Positions 1 to 7,872 of a stretch of DNA of 58,642 nt are shown here, piece by piece. The DNA lies in the IMG/VR virus record IMGVR_UViG_3300034683_000065, positions 1-58,642 of that record; one strand, given 5' to 3'. Within the stretch, counting starts at the first letter, position 1; every line of letters starts with the position of its first letter. This stretch comes from a virus. Under the pieces are notes generated by a model. That model saw only the letters and a list, made by a program, of their open reading frames with translations, had not been told where the DNA came from and did no database searches. The translations under genes were made by a program, and so were the position numbers.

Positions 1-127
1 AAGTAACAGACTTCAGAGCTTTCTGAACCTGACGTTCAACGTACTCCTGCATCGGCTTAGCGAAGTCAGGAAACTCTTCCATGAGCTCCTTAAAAGAGTC
101 AGGAAGATCGGGTTCGTCTGCAGCATC
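1..127. repeat. Terminal direct repeat, copy 1 (circular-assembly overlap)
   Basis: These 127 bases are identical to 58516-58642. The repeat lies inside the scaffolding gene, and joining the copies restores one reading frame. The simplest reading is the k-mer overlap left at the join of a circular assembly graph, so the physical molecule is circularly permuted or its true ends lie elsewhere. A genuine 127-bp terminal repeat within a coding gene is less likely. Confidence 0.95.
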
Positions 128-535
128 AGCAGAGTCATTGGCAGGAGCAGCGGCCTGCTGCTTAGTCTGCGCCTTGAGCTCTTGATACTGAGCAGACAGC
201 GACTGCAACCTGCTGTTAAGAAGCCTAATCTGCGCGTCGCTTTCCTTTCGGGCTTGCTCAAGCAGATCCTGGTAGTTAACAGAGCTGTCGTCGCTTTCGG
301 TGCTTTCGTTTGCGGAGTCGGTACCGGACTGATCGCCAAGCTGCGCACCGGATTCGTCATTATCTTGGTCATCCGCACTTGGTTCTGTGCTGTGTGTAGC
401 TTTAATCACAGAAGGATCTTCAATACTAAGTCCATAGTTGGAGTTACCGACGGCGGTCTTAGCGCCGGATTCGTCGTACTCCTGAGCGGCTAGATCAAAG
501 GCTTCTTCAAAGCTAATGTCATTCGGATTAGTCAT
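1..535 (-). CDS. Scaffolding protein, N-terminal part (cut by the window edge)
   Basis: The frame opens with ATG at 535 and runs off the window start; it continues at 58515 down to 58028, giving a 340-aa protein. The N-terminal half is acidic and rich in Ser, Asp and Gln. A predicted coiled coil (about residues 85-130) follows, then the charged segment ELMEEFPDFAKPMQEYVE. Its place between portal and major capsid genes and its acidic helical composition are typical of podovirus scaffolds, which direct procapsid assembly and then leave. The assignment rests on position and composition, not on a conserved motif. Confidence 0.85.
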   Translation of the reverse strand, partial: MTNPNDISFEEAFDLAAQEYDESGAKTAVGNSNYGLSIEDPSVIKATHSTEPSADDQDNDESGAQLGDQSGTDSANESTESDDSSVNYQDLLEQARKESDAQIRLLNSRLQSLSAQYQELKAQTKQQAAAPANDSADAADEPDLPDSFKELMEEFPDFAKPMQEYVERQVQKALKSVT

Positions 536-610
536 GCGTTTATTTTAAAACTCTTAGTGTGTGCTGGCCCAAGGGGCAAAAGCCGAGTCTTAGGCCAGCA
601 GTTATAGGTG

Positions 611-868
611 TTAAGACGAGAGGGTGCCTTTCAGCGTCTCGTCACCATCGTCAAGCACGTCAAGAATTTTGCTGATCGCGCGGAGTTCACCGACAAGAAG
701 AGCAAAATCTTCTTGATCAGAGTTAAGGAGGCGTCTGTGCGCAAGTTCCTTTAGAACTCTTAGGTATTCAACGAAAACTTTTTGCAGATCTGCTTGGGCA
801 GAAAGCTTAAAGGCCTTTTCGTGCTTAGACTTTACAGCGTTAAGTGCACTCAGTGTTGAGATGGCCAT
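611..868 (-). CDS. Small helical protein between portal and scaffold
   Basis: This 85-aa protein is predicted almost entirely helical, with no Cys or Trp and no membrane segment. It starts 2 bp after the portal stop in the leftward head operon. Small helical proteins at this place occur in many N4/T7-like podoviruses, but no function is recognisable. It could be an assembly cofactor for portal or scaffold (inference from position). Confidence 0.8.
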   Translation of the reverse strand: MAISTLSALNAVKSKHEKAFKLSAQADLQKVFVEYLRVLKELAHRRLLNSDQEDFALLVGELRAISKILDVLDDGDETLKGTLSS

Positions 869-870
869 GC

Positions 871-2979
871 TTACATACCTACAGGGGCTACTTCAGCTGA
901 AGTTGGACCTTGTGGTTGAGCACTTTGGGATTGCTGTTGCTGAAGAGCAGCAGCTTGTTGTGCCATCGCGTCGACATCTTGCTTCGCAAGCTTAAGGTTG
1001 TTGATCAAATCTTGCGGAGAGACGCCGTGTTCGCGGGCAGCCTCGACCATCTGACTCATCCAAGCGCGCTCTTCCTCAGCAGCCTGTTGCTGCTGCTGTT
1101 GCTGCACTTGCATTTCCTTTTCAGAGTACACCAGACCCTTATCGCCAAGGTCAAGTGCGTCTGCGATGCCACGAATGACGTTAGGACGCTTGACAATGTT
1201 GATGTCAGTCGGGTTATTAGTGATGGACGCGAACTGAATAAGGGTATTTGCGTACACTTCCTTAGCGATCAAGGACGAAGTCCCCTTAGCCACGATAGTG
1301 TAGTCACCCTTAATGCCCGGATCATCATTAAATTGCATATTCCAGTGGTACATTGCAGTAATAAACGGCTTAGTGATGCCATCGTCAAAGTTTTTGACCT
1401 GGTCTTTGATGGTAATGTTTGCACTTCCCATCATCATGGACAGGCCAGAAGCCGTACGACCAGCTCCACCAGCTTGTTCACCCCACATGTAGCGTGGAAT
1501 AGTAGTAACTTCGTCTCCGTACTCCTTGAACATGGCAGCAAGGCGCTCAAATTCGAGCGTGTACGAGGGAAGTTGGAACACTCGGATCGCCGGAGATGCA
1601 GCATCGGGACCAGCCCCTGTGCGAAGCCACGTTTTAAACGGCCGAATGTCCGTTGCGTCGTCGAGATCACTCAGAAGATCAAGGTTTACTTCGATCTGAG
1701 GGCCAGCACTGATGGCAGCGTTGTCGAGCATGGCTCTAAAAGCGCTGTTAGTCAGCTCTTGAACGTCCCGCATGATGGTCGGGATGCCCTCACCAAAGAT
1801 AGAAGTCTCATCTTTGTCGTAGTAGTAGAAAAAGTAAGGCCACTTTATGCCGTCCATGGGCATAACAGAAGCTTTAATCACGTGACAGCCAAGAACCCAC
1901 ACGTTTGCGGCCACTTCAAGGTTGCCTTTAAGCTTGTCTGGTACAGAAATACCAGCCTTTATGAGATCTTCAGCGTCAACGTAACCCCAAAACTCGAACA
2001 CTTCGTACTTCTTAGCGTGCGAATTAGCGCTTGCGTTTGACTGAACAACGTTACCAAGCGACTGAAGCTCGAGTTCGTGGGACTTTTTCTCAAAGTCACC
2101 GTCAGGATTGTCCTTCAGGTACTTCTTAATCTTCTTTCCAGCAAAGTCAGAGCGCTTAGTAAGCTCGGAAAGCTCGTGCTTGTCCATCTTCCTGCGCTGT
2201 ATAAGGTACCTGCAGTCGTCAATCGAAGTTGCTTCCATGTCAGGATAGATATCCCACACAGGAACAGACTCAATAAACGGGGTAACCTGGTCAAAGTGCT
2301 GCAAAATCCACTCACTTTTACCAGACTTACCTGTACTTTTCTTGTACTGCTTATTCTGAACAATGCTAACCAGCGGACCTTTAAGTATACCTGTGCCGTA
2401 AACGTTGCCACTGTGGACAACCTCACGCATTATTTCGCGATACTTAAGTTCAACAAGCTGGTCTTCGATGGTCTTTTCCATCCGCCTTGTCTTCTTGCGA
2501 GCTTCTTCGCCCACAAGCATTTCAAGTTCTTCAGGAGTGATCTGCTGCCCAGTCTCTTGTACGTACATAGCAGCAAGCATTTTCTGCTGCTCGTCGCTAA
2601 AGTCTGGGTACGGGGTAGGTTCGATACCCCAGTTCTTGTCTCCGTTAGCAGGGAACAAGAAGTCACAAAGGCGACTGTCAACAGTCTTTACCTTCGTACG
2701 TGTAATTCGAATGTACGCCTTGGATCTATTAGGATCCATTTTAGAAATCGTATCAGGATCGTACTGACCCCTGTACTGTCTGAGGTCTGTAAGCCAGCGA
2801 TCTTCGATTTCCTTTCGCGCATTCTCACTTTCCTCGAAGCACGACGACACAAACTTAGCGAGATCGTCGCCTTCTTTTTTGTCAGTCTTACCGTCTACGT
2901 TAACTTCGTCGAGAACCTTTTCTATTTCTTTCTGAAGCTTGTCGTCTACAGTAACGACTTCTACTTGAGTGTCTATCAT
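871..2979 (-). CDS. Portal (head-tail connector) protein
   Basis: A 702-aa protein, the expected size for a podovirus portal, directly downstream of the large terminase. The portal forms the dodecameric ring at the capsid vertex through which DNA enters and leaves. Features include an early segment with ITRTKVKTVDSRLCDFLFP, a central region ending in PRYMWGEQAGG and the helical stretch GRTASGLSMMMGSANITIK, which resembles portal stem and crown regions. The C-terminus is Gln-rich with a run of seven Gln, typical of a disordered portal tail. It starts 6 bp after the terminase stop. Confidence 0.9.
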   Translation of the reverse strand: MIDTQVEVVTVDDKLQKEIEKVLDEVNVDGKTDKKEGDDLAKFVSSCFEESENARKEIEDRWLTDLRQYRGQYDPDTISKMDPNRSKAYIRITRTKVKTVDSRLCDFLFPANGDKNWGIEPTPYPDFSDEQQKMLAAMYVQETGQQITPEELEMLVGEEARKKTRRMEKTIEDQLVELKYREIMREVVHSGNVYGTGILKGPLVSIVQNKQYKKSTGKSGKSEWILQHFDQVTPFIESVPVWDIYPDMEATSIDDCRYLIQRRKMDKHELSELTKRSDFAGKKIKKYLKDNPDGDFEKKSHELELQSLGNVVQSNASANSHAKKYEVFEFWGYVDAEDLIKAGISVPDKLKGNLEVAANVWVLGCHVIKASVMPMDGIKWPYFFYYYDKDETSIFGEGIPTIMRDVQELTNSAFRAMLDNAAISAGPQIEVNLDLLSDLDDATDIRPFKTWLRTGAGPDAASPAIRVFQLPSYTLEFERLAAMFKEYGDEVTTIPRYMWGEQAGGAGRTASGLSMMMGSANITIKDQVKNFDDGITKPFITAMYHWNMQFNDDPGIKGDYTIVAKGTSSLIAKEVYANTLIQFASITNNPTDINIVKRPNVIRGIADALDLGDKGLVYSEKEMQVQQQQQQQAAEEERAWMSQMVEAAREHGVSPQDLINNLKLAKQDVDAMAQQAAALQQQQSQSAQPQGPTSAEVAPVGM

Positions 2980-2985
2980 AGCGCC

Positions 2986-4410
2986 TTAGTAGCCTCCGAT
3001 GGAGCTTGCTGCTTGATACTTTTTACGGTTGGCAAGTAGCGTTCTTTTTGGTTGTTTGTGCACGTACTCCATCATCGCGTACTGCAGAGCGTCGTGTACG
3101 TGAGAGTACTTATTCTTTGCGGGCTTCTCTTTGTACAGAATCCCGTTAACTGTCTTGGCTTCGTCAAACTTGTACTCGCTCAAGAAACCCTTTCTGAGAG
3201 CAGTACAACTAGGCCCAAGTTTGAATTTATCTCTTAATCTTAGGTAGTGAATGACAGCTTCTTTTCGTTCTGTGAACACGTTCGACTTAGCGAGGCGCAC
3301 AGGCAGACCGTTCTCTTTGAGTACGTCAAAGCCTGCTTTAGCGTCGTTCATAGATCTTTGTACTGTAGCCGGGTCACACACTACTCTGAAATTAGAAACT
3401 ATCCACGGGTACTTCGTAGTGATCAGTGGCCACAGGTGTTCTTGACAGAACTCTTGCAACGAACAATCTTCAGTGGCGATCTCGTCAAACACAAGCACTC
3501 TACCGTCTGGAGCTTGCTGCGTAAATACTGCAGCGGGGGTGAGGCCTTGGTCAACTCCTATAATTACAGGGACCTCTCGAAGAGGAAGAATCGGCTCACT
3601 TACGTAATGTTCGTTGTCGTCGTAGTCTTTGTAAACAGGTCTACCTGTTCTGACTTCACCGTAGTTGTTCATTACGTTAACGTTGATGAAGTCTTCGTCA
3701 GCGCCCATGACGTTGAGTTTGTAGTACTCTTCGTCTAGGTTTTCTACGTTGTCAGCCTCTGGGTTAACTACGTATTTACCATCTGGCAGCTTAATAACTG
3801 CAGACGGTTGCTTGTAAAAAGCGCAGCCCTCAGGCTTTGTTTCTTCAGCTATTTTGTACAACCAGTGGTCTGTGCTGACGGCGTTGTAGTCAAGAATAAT
3901 GAACGGGTTAACACACCCACCGTCCTTTCTAGCAGGATATCGGTTAAAGCGTGTTTTGAGCATTTCGAAAACTCTGTAGCTGACTTCCGAAGCTTCGTTG
4001 ATGTGGCACGACGTTACTTCAAGAGAACGAAGTTTTTCAACAGCTTGGTCGTCGTCTACTGCGATGAACAGAACTTCCATGTCTACGGTAGTGCCATCTT
4101 CCATCGGGTACCGTATACGACCTACAATCGGAGTACTGTAGGTTATCGTGATCTTGTCTTTAAACCAAGAGATCCACGACTTGACAGTGGAAGCTTTAAG
4201 AGATGGGTACGTAGCACGAACCACAAGATGTCTGCTGTGTCGAACCCCGTTGTGGTCAGGCTTCTGACGCATTGCGTTAATAAAGGCGTGAAAGATGCAC
4301 CCAGTACTTTTGCCAGAGCCAACCGGCCCCATAACAAAAATAAACGGGTTGGTCTCTCTGTGCACTTTACTAAACGTGGGTACAACCTTGTAGTTAATGT
4401 CTAGACTCAT
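2986..4410 (-). CDS. terL: Terminase large subunit (packaging ATPase/nuclease)
   Basis: A 474-aa protein with the classical two-domain layout. The N-terminal ATPase has Walker A GPVGSGKS at residues 28-35 and a hydrophobic strand ending in HINEASE that fits Walker B and the catalytic Glu. The C-terminal RNase-H-like nuclease has acidic strands VIIGVDQG and VFDEIATED and the late motif HVHDALQYAMMEY. The enzyme pumps DNA into the procapsid through the portal and cuts concatemers. It sits between TerS and portal, as usual. The Walker B motif carries Asn-Glu rather than Asp-Glu. Confidence 0.96.
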   Translation of the reverse strand: MSLDINYKVVPTFSKVHRETNPFIFVMGPVGSGKSTGCIFHAFINAMRQKPDHNGVRHSRHLVVRATYPSLKASTVKSWISWFKDKITITYSTPIVGRIRYPMEDGTTVDMEVLFIAVDDDQAVEKLRSLEVTSCHINEASEVSYRVFEMLKTRFNRYPARKDGGCVNPFIILDYNAVSTDHWLYKIAEETKPEGCAFYKQPSAVIKLPDGKYVVNPEADNVENLDEEYYKLNVMGADEDFINVNVMNNYGEVRTGRPVYKDYDDNEHYVSEPILPLREVPVIIGVDQGLTPAAVFTQQAPDGRVLVFDEIATEDCSLQEFCQEHLWPLITTKYPWIVSNFRVVCDPATVQRSMNDAKAGFDVLKENGLPVRLAKSNVFTERKEAVIHYLRLRDKFKLGPSCTALRKGFLSEYKFDEAKTVNGILYKEKPAKNKYSHVHDALQYAMMEYVHKQPKRTLLANRKKYQAASSIGGY

Positions 4411-4446
4411 ATAGTGTTCTTTTTGGGAAGAAGCGTCAAATCTTTT

Positions 4447-4839
4447 TTAAAAGTTAAATTCTTCAGGGTCTTTAGTTGCAGGCTCTTCGGAGCTGTTTTC
4501 TATGTCAAGCTTAGGCAGCCCGGCAGCACCGTTCTCGTCAGTGGGGAACATGATGTTCACCCGGATTACTTCGCCTTGGTGCTGATTAACTTCAACGTTC
4601 TTGAGCTTCGGAACAATGTATCCCATGAGCTCTTGGCTGATCTTAATCTTTTCACCCACGCTAGTCTTGTTAGACTTCGCAAGGGCAACAAGCTCTTGAA
4701 GAGGGTCGAAGTTGAACTCGTACTGCAAGCGACGAAGCAGCAAGTCACCCTTCGTGTAGCCTTGACCAGTAGGAACCTTAGAGGTCGGAGTAGGCTTGGT
4801 GAGCAGGGGTCTACCTGCTGGTTTTTCGTTGTTACTCAC
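4447..4839 (-). CDS. terS: Probable terminase small subunit
   Basis: A 130-aa protein immediately upstream of TerL in the same leftward operon. A basic, disordered N-terminus is followed by a helical core containing KIKISQELMGYIVPKLKNVEV, which resembles the central oligomerisation segment of small terminases, and an acidic C-terminal tail. Small terminases recognise the packaging site and recruit the large subunit. The call rests on position, size and the Y-x-x-PKLK pattern; no helix-turn-helix is obvious. Confidence 0.7.
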   Translation of the reverse strand: MSNNEKPAGRPLLTKPTPTSKVPTGQGYTKGDLLLRRLQYEFNFDPLQELVALAKSNKTSVGEKIKISQELMGYIVPKLKNVEVNQHQGEVIRVNIMFPTDENGAAGLPKLDIENSSEEPATKDPEEFNF

Positions 4840-4968
4840 AGCGGTGTTACTTCTTGTTAAGGTTTGTAGTGGTACACCCTAGCAATTTCTCCAGGTTCGT
4901 CTGTTGTGAACAGAAAAACTTGGCTGCTGTTAGGGCACATCCTCAGACACGATTCGCACGCAGAAGTG

Positions 4969-5268
4969 TTAGTCTGTGCAGACTGATCCATCTTTTGCGT
5001 GGTAGTGAAGGTACCTCCGCGCTTCTTCAGGCGAAAGCCTGTAAACGCTGAGAATTTGCTGCTGCATTTCTTCTTGCCGGCACTCGATCTTGTCAAGCTT
5101 CGACCAAATAAGCTGCAGCTGCTTTTGTACTTCACTTCGAGACTCTTGGAGTTCAGTCACTAGTTTGCCGGCGTTAAAGAACGTCGACCTACCCAGTGTT
5201 CCAAGAAATGTAGCAGTAGCTAGTAGTACGGAGACAGCTCCGACTAGCACTTCTGGATTGTCTAACAT
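4969..5268 (-). CDS. Small membrane protein with coiled coil, first gene of the virion operon
   Basis: A 99-aa protein with one hydrophobic segment near the N-terminus (about residues 8-27) and then a long charged helix (about 35-75) of coiled-coil type. The C-terminus ends in a short Cys-containing tail. It is the first gene after the palindromic divergent promoter. One membrane span plus a coiled coil fits a holin-associated or spanin-like protein, but no lipobox or lysis partner lies next to it. Function unknown. The 130 bp between it and the next gene show no clear feature. Confidence 0.7.
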   Translation of the reverse strand: MLDNPEVLVGAVSVLLATATFLGTLGRSTFFNAGKLVTELQESRSEVQKQLQLIWSKLDKIECRQEEMQQQILSVYRLSPEEARRYLHYHAKDGSVCTD

Positions 5269-5338
5269 TTGTACCCGTGTGTGCGCAATAGTGATGTGTT
5301 AAGTGTGAGCGTTCGAGCGTGTGTAAAAGTACAAATGT

Positions 5339-5377
5339 AACATACGTCTTGACATCTCCCCCATCAAGACTTATGTT
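5339..5377. promoter_or_regulatory. Near-palindromic divergent sigma70 promoter pair
   Basis: Rightward promoter: TTGACA at 5349-5354, 17-bp spacer, TATGTT at 5372-5377. Leftward promoter: TTGATG (complement of 5362-5367), 17-bp spacer, TATGTT (complement of 5339-5344). The two share a 14-bp inverted repeat, AACATACGTCTTGA at 5339-5352 against TCAAGACTTATGTT at 5364-5377, with 13 of 14 positions matching. The -35 boxes lie inside and the -10 boxes outside, so transcription would diverge to the virion operon on the left and the HU-like gene on the right. Confidence 0.75.
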
Positions 5378-5418
5378 TATTATCAAATACAAATAATACC
5401 ACAGGGAGGATTTGTCAA

Positions 5419-5970
5419 GTGGTAAGTGAAGAAAAAGTTAATATTTCTGCGAGTAGGTGTAGAAAAAATTACAACAAGGGTGACAGGGCTAATGATTACC
5501 TTGAGTACTACACGCTTCAAGAACTTCTTAAAGACCTGAAGATTATGTTCCCCAACATCCCGATAAGCGAACTTCGCAGACTTGTGAGAGCTATCTTCTG
5601 GATTTTTACTGAGTGTTTTGCTCAAGGAATGAACGTACGTATTCACAACTTCGGTCGGTTCTTGGTAAAGGATCTTCCTGCGCCCAACAGAGTGTTTGAC
5701 TTCTGGAACGGTGGTGACTTGCCTAATCCTCCGACACGTCGTAAAAGTGTTTCGTTCGAACCAGGCCACAGAATGCGTCACGTTATAAGTCCTACGGACA
5801 GTACTTACATTAGTGACTGCGGAAGGTACAATCACGAGTGGAACAGAAAGGTTAAGGCAATACACGAGCGCATAGGCAATGCTCTGTACCAGGCTCCGTA
5901 CGATAAGTTTGGAAACTACCTTGGTTACACAGATGAATTCGCGGAGTACTTGACAAAAGATTTTATATAG
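5419..5970 (+). CDS. HU/IHF-like DNA-binding protein
   Basis: A 183-aa protein starting at GTG behind AGGGAGGA (5403-5410). The central region follows the bacterial HU/IHF plan: a helical dimerisation segment (ELRRLVRAIFWIFTECFAQG), then VRIHNFGRFLVKD, which matches the conserved V-x-I/L-x-G/N-F-G-x-F turn, a variable beta-arm with Pro and Arg, and a closing FEPGHRMRHVI strand and helix. It is about twice the length of HU because of a C-terminal extension of some 70 residues. It is the only gene driven rightward from the divergent promoter and may bend DNA at the adjacent repeat-rich region. Confidence 0.75.
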   Translation: MVSEEKVNISASRCRKNYNKGDRANDYLEYYTLQELLKDLKIMFPNIPISELRRLVRAIFWIFTECFAQGMNVRIHNFGRFLVKDLPAPNRVFDFWNGGDLPNPPTRRKSVSFEPGHRMRHVISPTDSTYISDCGRYNHEWNRKVKAIHERIGNALYQAPYDKFGNYLGYTDEFAEYLTKDFI

Positions 5971-5990
5971 TTATACCATAGGTACTTAAG

Positions 5991-6233
5991 GTGAGTAAGA
6001 ATAATAAAGTAGTATTTAAATTTAGTATAAATAAAGAAGAAGTTAAAGTAAGAAAACTTAATAATTTAAAACCTACTAAATTCTTTAAAGATAAAAGTAA
6101 GTATAATAGAAAAGAGTTTAAGCTTAATAAAAAGAGCTTAGACTCTTTTTCTTTTTATATATATATATATATACCATCAGTACCTGGGGTTCCTAAGGGA
6201 CCTAAGGTTCTAGGTCTACATCAAGTTAAGTAA
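5991..6233 (+). CDS. Doubtful small basic protein in AT-rich DNA
   Basis: An 80-aa frame opening with GTG 20 bp after the HU-like stop. It is extremely Lys- and Asn-rich, as expected from very AT-rich DNA, and it continues through a terminator-like hairpin and an 18-bp TA run encoding YIYIYI. A weak AAGG lies upstream. The first 50 residues could be a small nucleic-acid-binding protein, but the frame may simply be open by chance. Confidence 0.35.
   Translation: MSKNNKVVFKFSINKEEVKVRKLNNLKPTKFFKDKSKYNRKEFKLNKKSLDSFSFYIYIYIPSVPGVPKGPKVLGLHQVK
6129..6150 (+). terminator. Terminator-like hairpin downstream of the HU-like gene
   Basis: AAAAAGAG (6129-6136), loop CTTAGA, CTCTTTTT (6143-6150) forms a perfect 8-bp stem whose 3' arm ends in a T-run, followed by more T. 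The stem is AT-rich and modest in strength. It would end transcription from the divergent promoter before the gene-free region. Confidence 0.5.
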
Positions 6234-7240
6234 CTTAGGAATACCTATAAGTAAATACGAAGTAAGTACTTATAGATACTTCTAAAGTAAATAACCATCC
6301 TTACCTGGTTCTCTTAAGACTACTCGAAGTACCTAAGGGACACGAATAGTACCTAAGCCCTCTAGAATTCTAAAAATATACGCGCGATGTAGGTGACATC
6401 ACAGGGGGTAGGGGCCACTCTGTGTCCCACGGTACCCCTCGAACCACCCCCCCCTATGGGAAAATTCGGAGCTGTGTGGTCTGGATAGAGCCACTCCAGA
6501 TAGCCTCAATTCCGATTAGATTAATCTAGTACGCTTCAATCCTAGTATCCTTCAATCCGAGAACGCTCCAATAGGATACAAGTTAATCACGATTGCCCTA
6601 CTCCGCTTCCGTTTCCGCTTCCGGTTCGCTCGCTTGCCTTGTGTATTATGCGCTATCCGTTATGCCTTCCTACCTTTCTTCCTTCCTGCCTAACTACCTG
6701 ATATCACTGGATATCTTTCTTTTAGTAATCCTTCATGTTTCCTTTGTAACATGCTGTAATCCTTGAGCTAATTTAAGTTTTTCGTTTTAAGGCACGATAT
6801 GCCACAAGATGACCTGCGGTATGCCTTGGTGCTTTACGTGCCCTACAGGTCAATGTCGTGCGTTCTATGGGGTCTTGTGTGCTCGCTCAACATGTCATTC
6901 CTTTTTGGTAGGATATGGTTTTTCTCTTGTGCTACATTGGTACTTTGCTACTGCGACAACGTGATGTTGCTTTGTGTTACTTTGCTACTACAGTCGCACT
7001 ACAGTCGCGTTGCATTGCAAGTTGCATTGGCGCTAATTCACGTTGCTTTGCGTTGCGTTGTTTTTGCGTTTCTTGTGTTTGCTTGGCATGATACTTGCCT
7101 TTACGCGCGCATGTGCGCACCACATATGAACGTAGGTCTTGTGACGTGACGTGTTGAATTACTTCACTTTTCGCGTTTGGTGCTTGTGACGTGTTGATTT
7201 TACTTGATAAAAATCTTTTTCGGTTTTCTTGAAAAATTGT
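6234..7240. other. Gene-free, repeat-rich control region (candidate origin)
   Basis: About 1 kb without a convincing gene between the HU-like gene and the main early promoter. It holds CCTAAGG/CCTAAG words at about 6192, 6201, 6332 and 6352, an eight-C run near 6447, and GATATC-ACTG-GATATC at 6700-6715. CTyCAAT words place CAAT at 6537, 6553 and 6569, exactly 16 bp apart, with a related copy at 6507. Pyrimidine-rich stretches (6598-6700) and a TTGC-rich stretch (6950-7080) follow. The composition shifts from AT-rich to mixed. Its position at the divergence point next to an HU-like gene makes it the best candidate for a replication origin. Confidence 0.5.
7138..7207 (+). repeat. Direct repeat upstream of the early promoter
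   Basis: Two related copies, 7138-7164 and 7183-7207, share CTTGTGACGTG and then GTGTTGA followed by a T/A-rich TTACTT. The second copy ends about 33 bp before the -35 box at 7241. The placement suits an activator or repressor site (inference). Confidence 0.5.
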
Positions 7241-7268
7241 TTGACATCAACCTGCAATCTGGTATTGT
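7241..7268 (+). promoter_or_regulatory. Main early promoter (sigma70-like)
   Basis: TTGACA at 7241-7246, a 16-bp spacer and TATTGT at 7263-7268. The -35 is a perfect consensus and AT-rich DNA lies just upstream, like an UP element. It stands 58 bp before the first gene of the rightward early region. Confidence 0.75.
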
Positions 7269-7325
7269 TGCCTTGAACGTAGCATAACGATACGTTCCAC
7301 ATACTACCTACTTGAGAGGTTCGCT

Positions 7326-7829
7326 ATGTCCGTGGATACTGCACGTGCGCTGCGTGACGCCGAAGGTCGCAATGCTACCAGATTGCTTGGCAACGTCGAA
7401 CCTATCGACCTGCCTGTTGGCTGTAATGCCGGAACCATGCGCGAAGTTCCACCTATGGTGCTCGAAGTCTTGAAGCGAGACGTACGGGCGCAACTGGATG
7501 TGCTCAAGGCGTCTGGAGTGTCATGTCGTGAACGTAACAGGCTGTCAAAAAGCTTGTTACGTCTTGCCGTCGAACGATGGCATGAAGGTCGCAAGCGTGA
7601 CGCTTACAAGTTGCGCGCCAAGAAAGCGGGTGAAACCCGCAGCATCAAAGCGGCGAACAGACCGCGCGCAAAAAGCGAACATGGCACCGAAGCACCGCTT
7701 GAAGCGTTCGCTTCAGCTAGGCATAAACCTTGCCCGAAGAAAGCAAAGGGTTTGATAGGTTTGGCGGTCAAAGCGAGCGAAAAAAGTCAAGCACCGCAGG
7801 TAGTTGTCAGAAAAGCGAAAAAAGATTAA
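7326..7829 (+). CDS. First early protein, basic, unknown
   Basis: A 167-aa protein with GAGAGG 9 bp before the ATG. Residues 1-90 look folded, with mixed helix; the remainder is strongly basic (Lys, Arg, Ala) and probably disordered. No known domain is recognised. As the first gene behind a near-consensus promoter it is expected to be made immediately after infection, and a basic early protein suits binding to nucleic acid or to host RNA polymerase. That role is only inference. Confidence 0.75.
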   Translation: MSVDTARALRDAEGRNATRLLGNVEPIDLPVGCNAGTMREVPPMVLEVLKRDVRAQLDVLKASGVSCRERNRLSKSLLRLAVERWHEGRKRDAYKLRAKKAGETRSIKAANRPRAKSEHGTEAPLEAFASARHKPCPKKAKGLIGLAVKASEKSQAPQVVVRKAKKD

Positions 7830-7836
7830 AAATCAC

Positions 7837-7866
7837 TTGACCGCTTGCCGCGAATCACGCTATAAA
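7837..7866 (+). promoter_or_regulatory. Promoter of the large structured RNA
   Basis: TTGACC at 7837-7842, an 18-bp spacer and TATAAA at 7861-7866. A start about 7 bp downstream falls at 7873, exactly where the 5' strand of a 14-bp long-range helix begins. That agreement raises confidence that this is the RNA's own promoter. Confidence 0.65.
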
Positions 7867-7872
7867 GGATTT

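Noticed and set aside
910-4404. Long plus-strand frames opposite portal and terminase
   Set aside because: They are shadows of well-supported minus-strand genes and have no motifs or ribosome sites.
6799-7149. 116-aa hydrophobic, Cys-rich frame in the control region
   Set aside because: No ribosome site, strange composition caused by TTGC-rich low-complexity DNA, and it lies between regulatory repeats.
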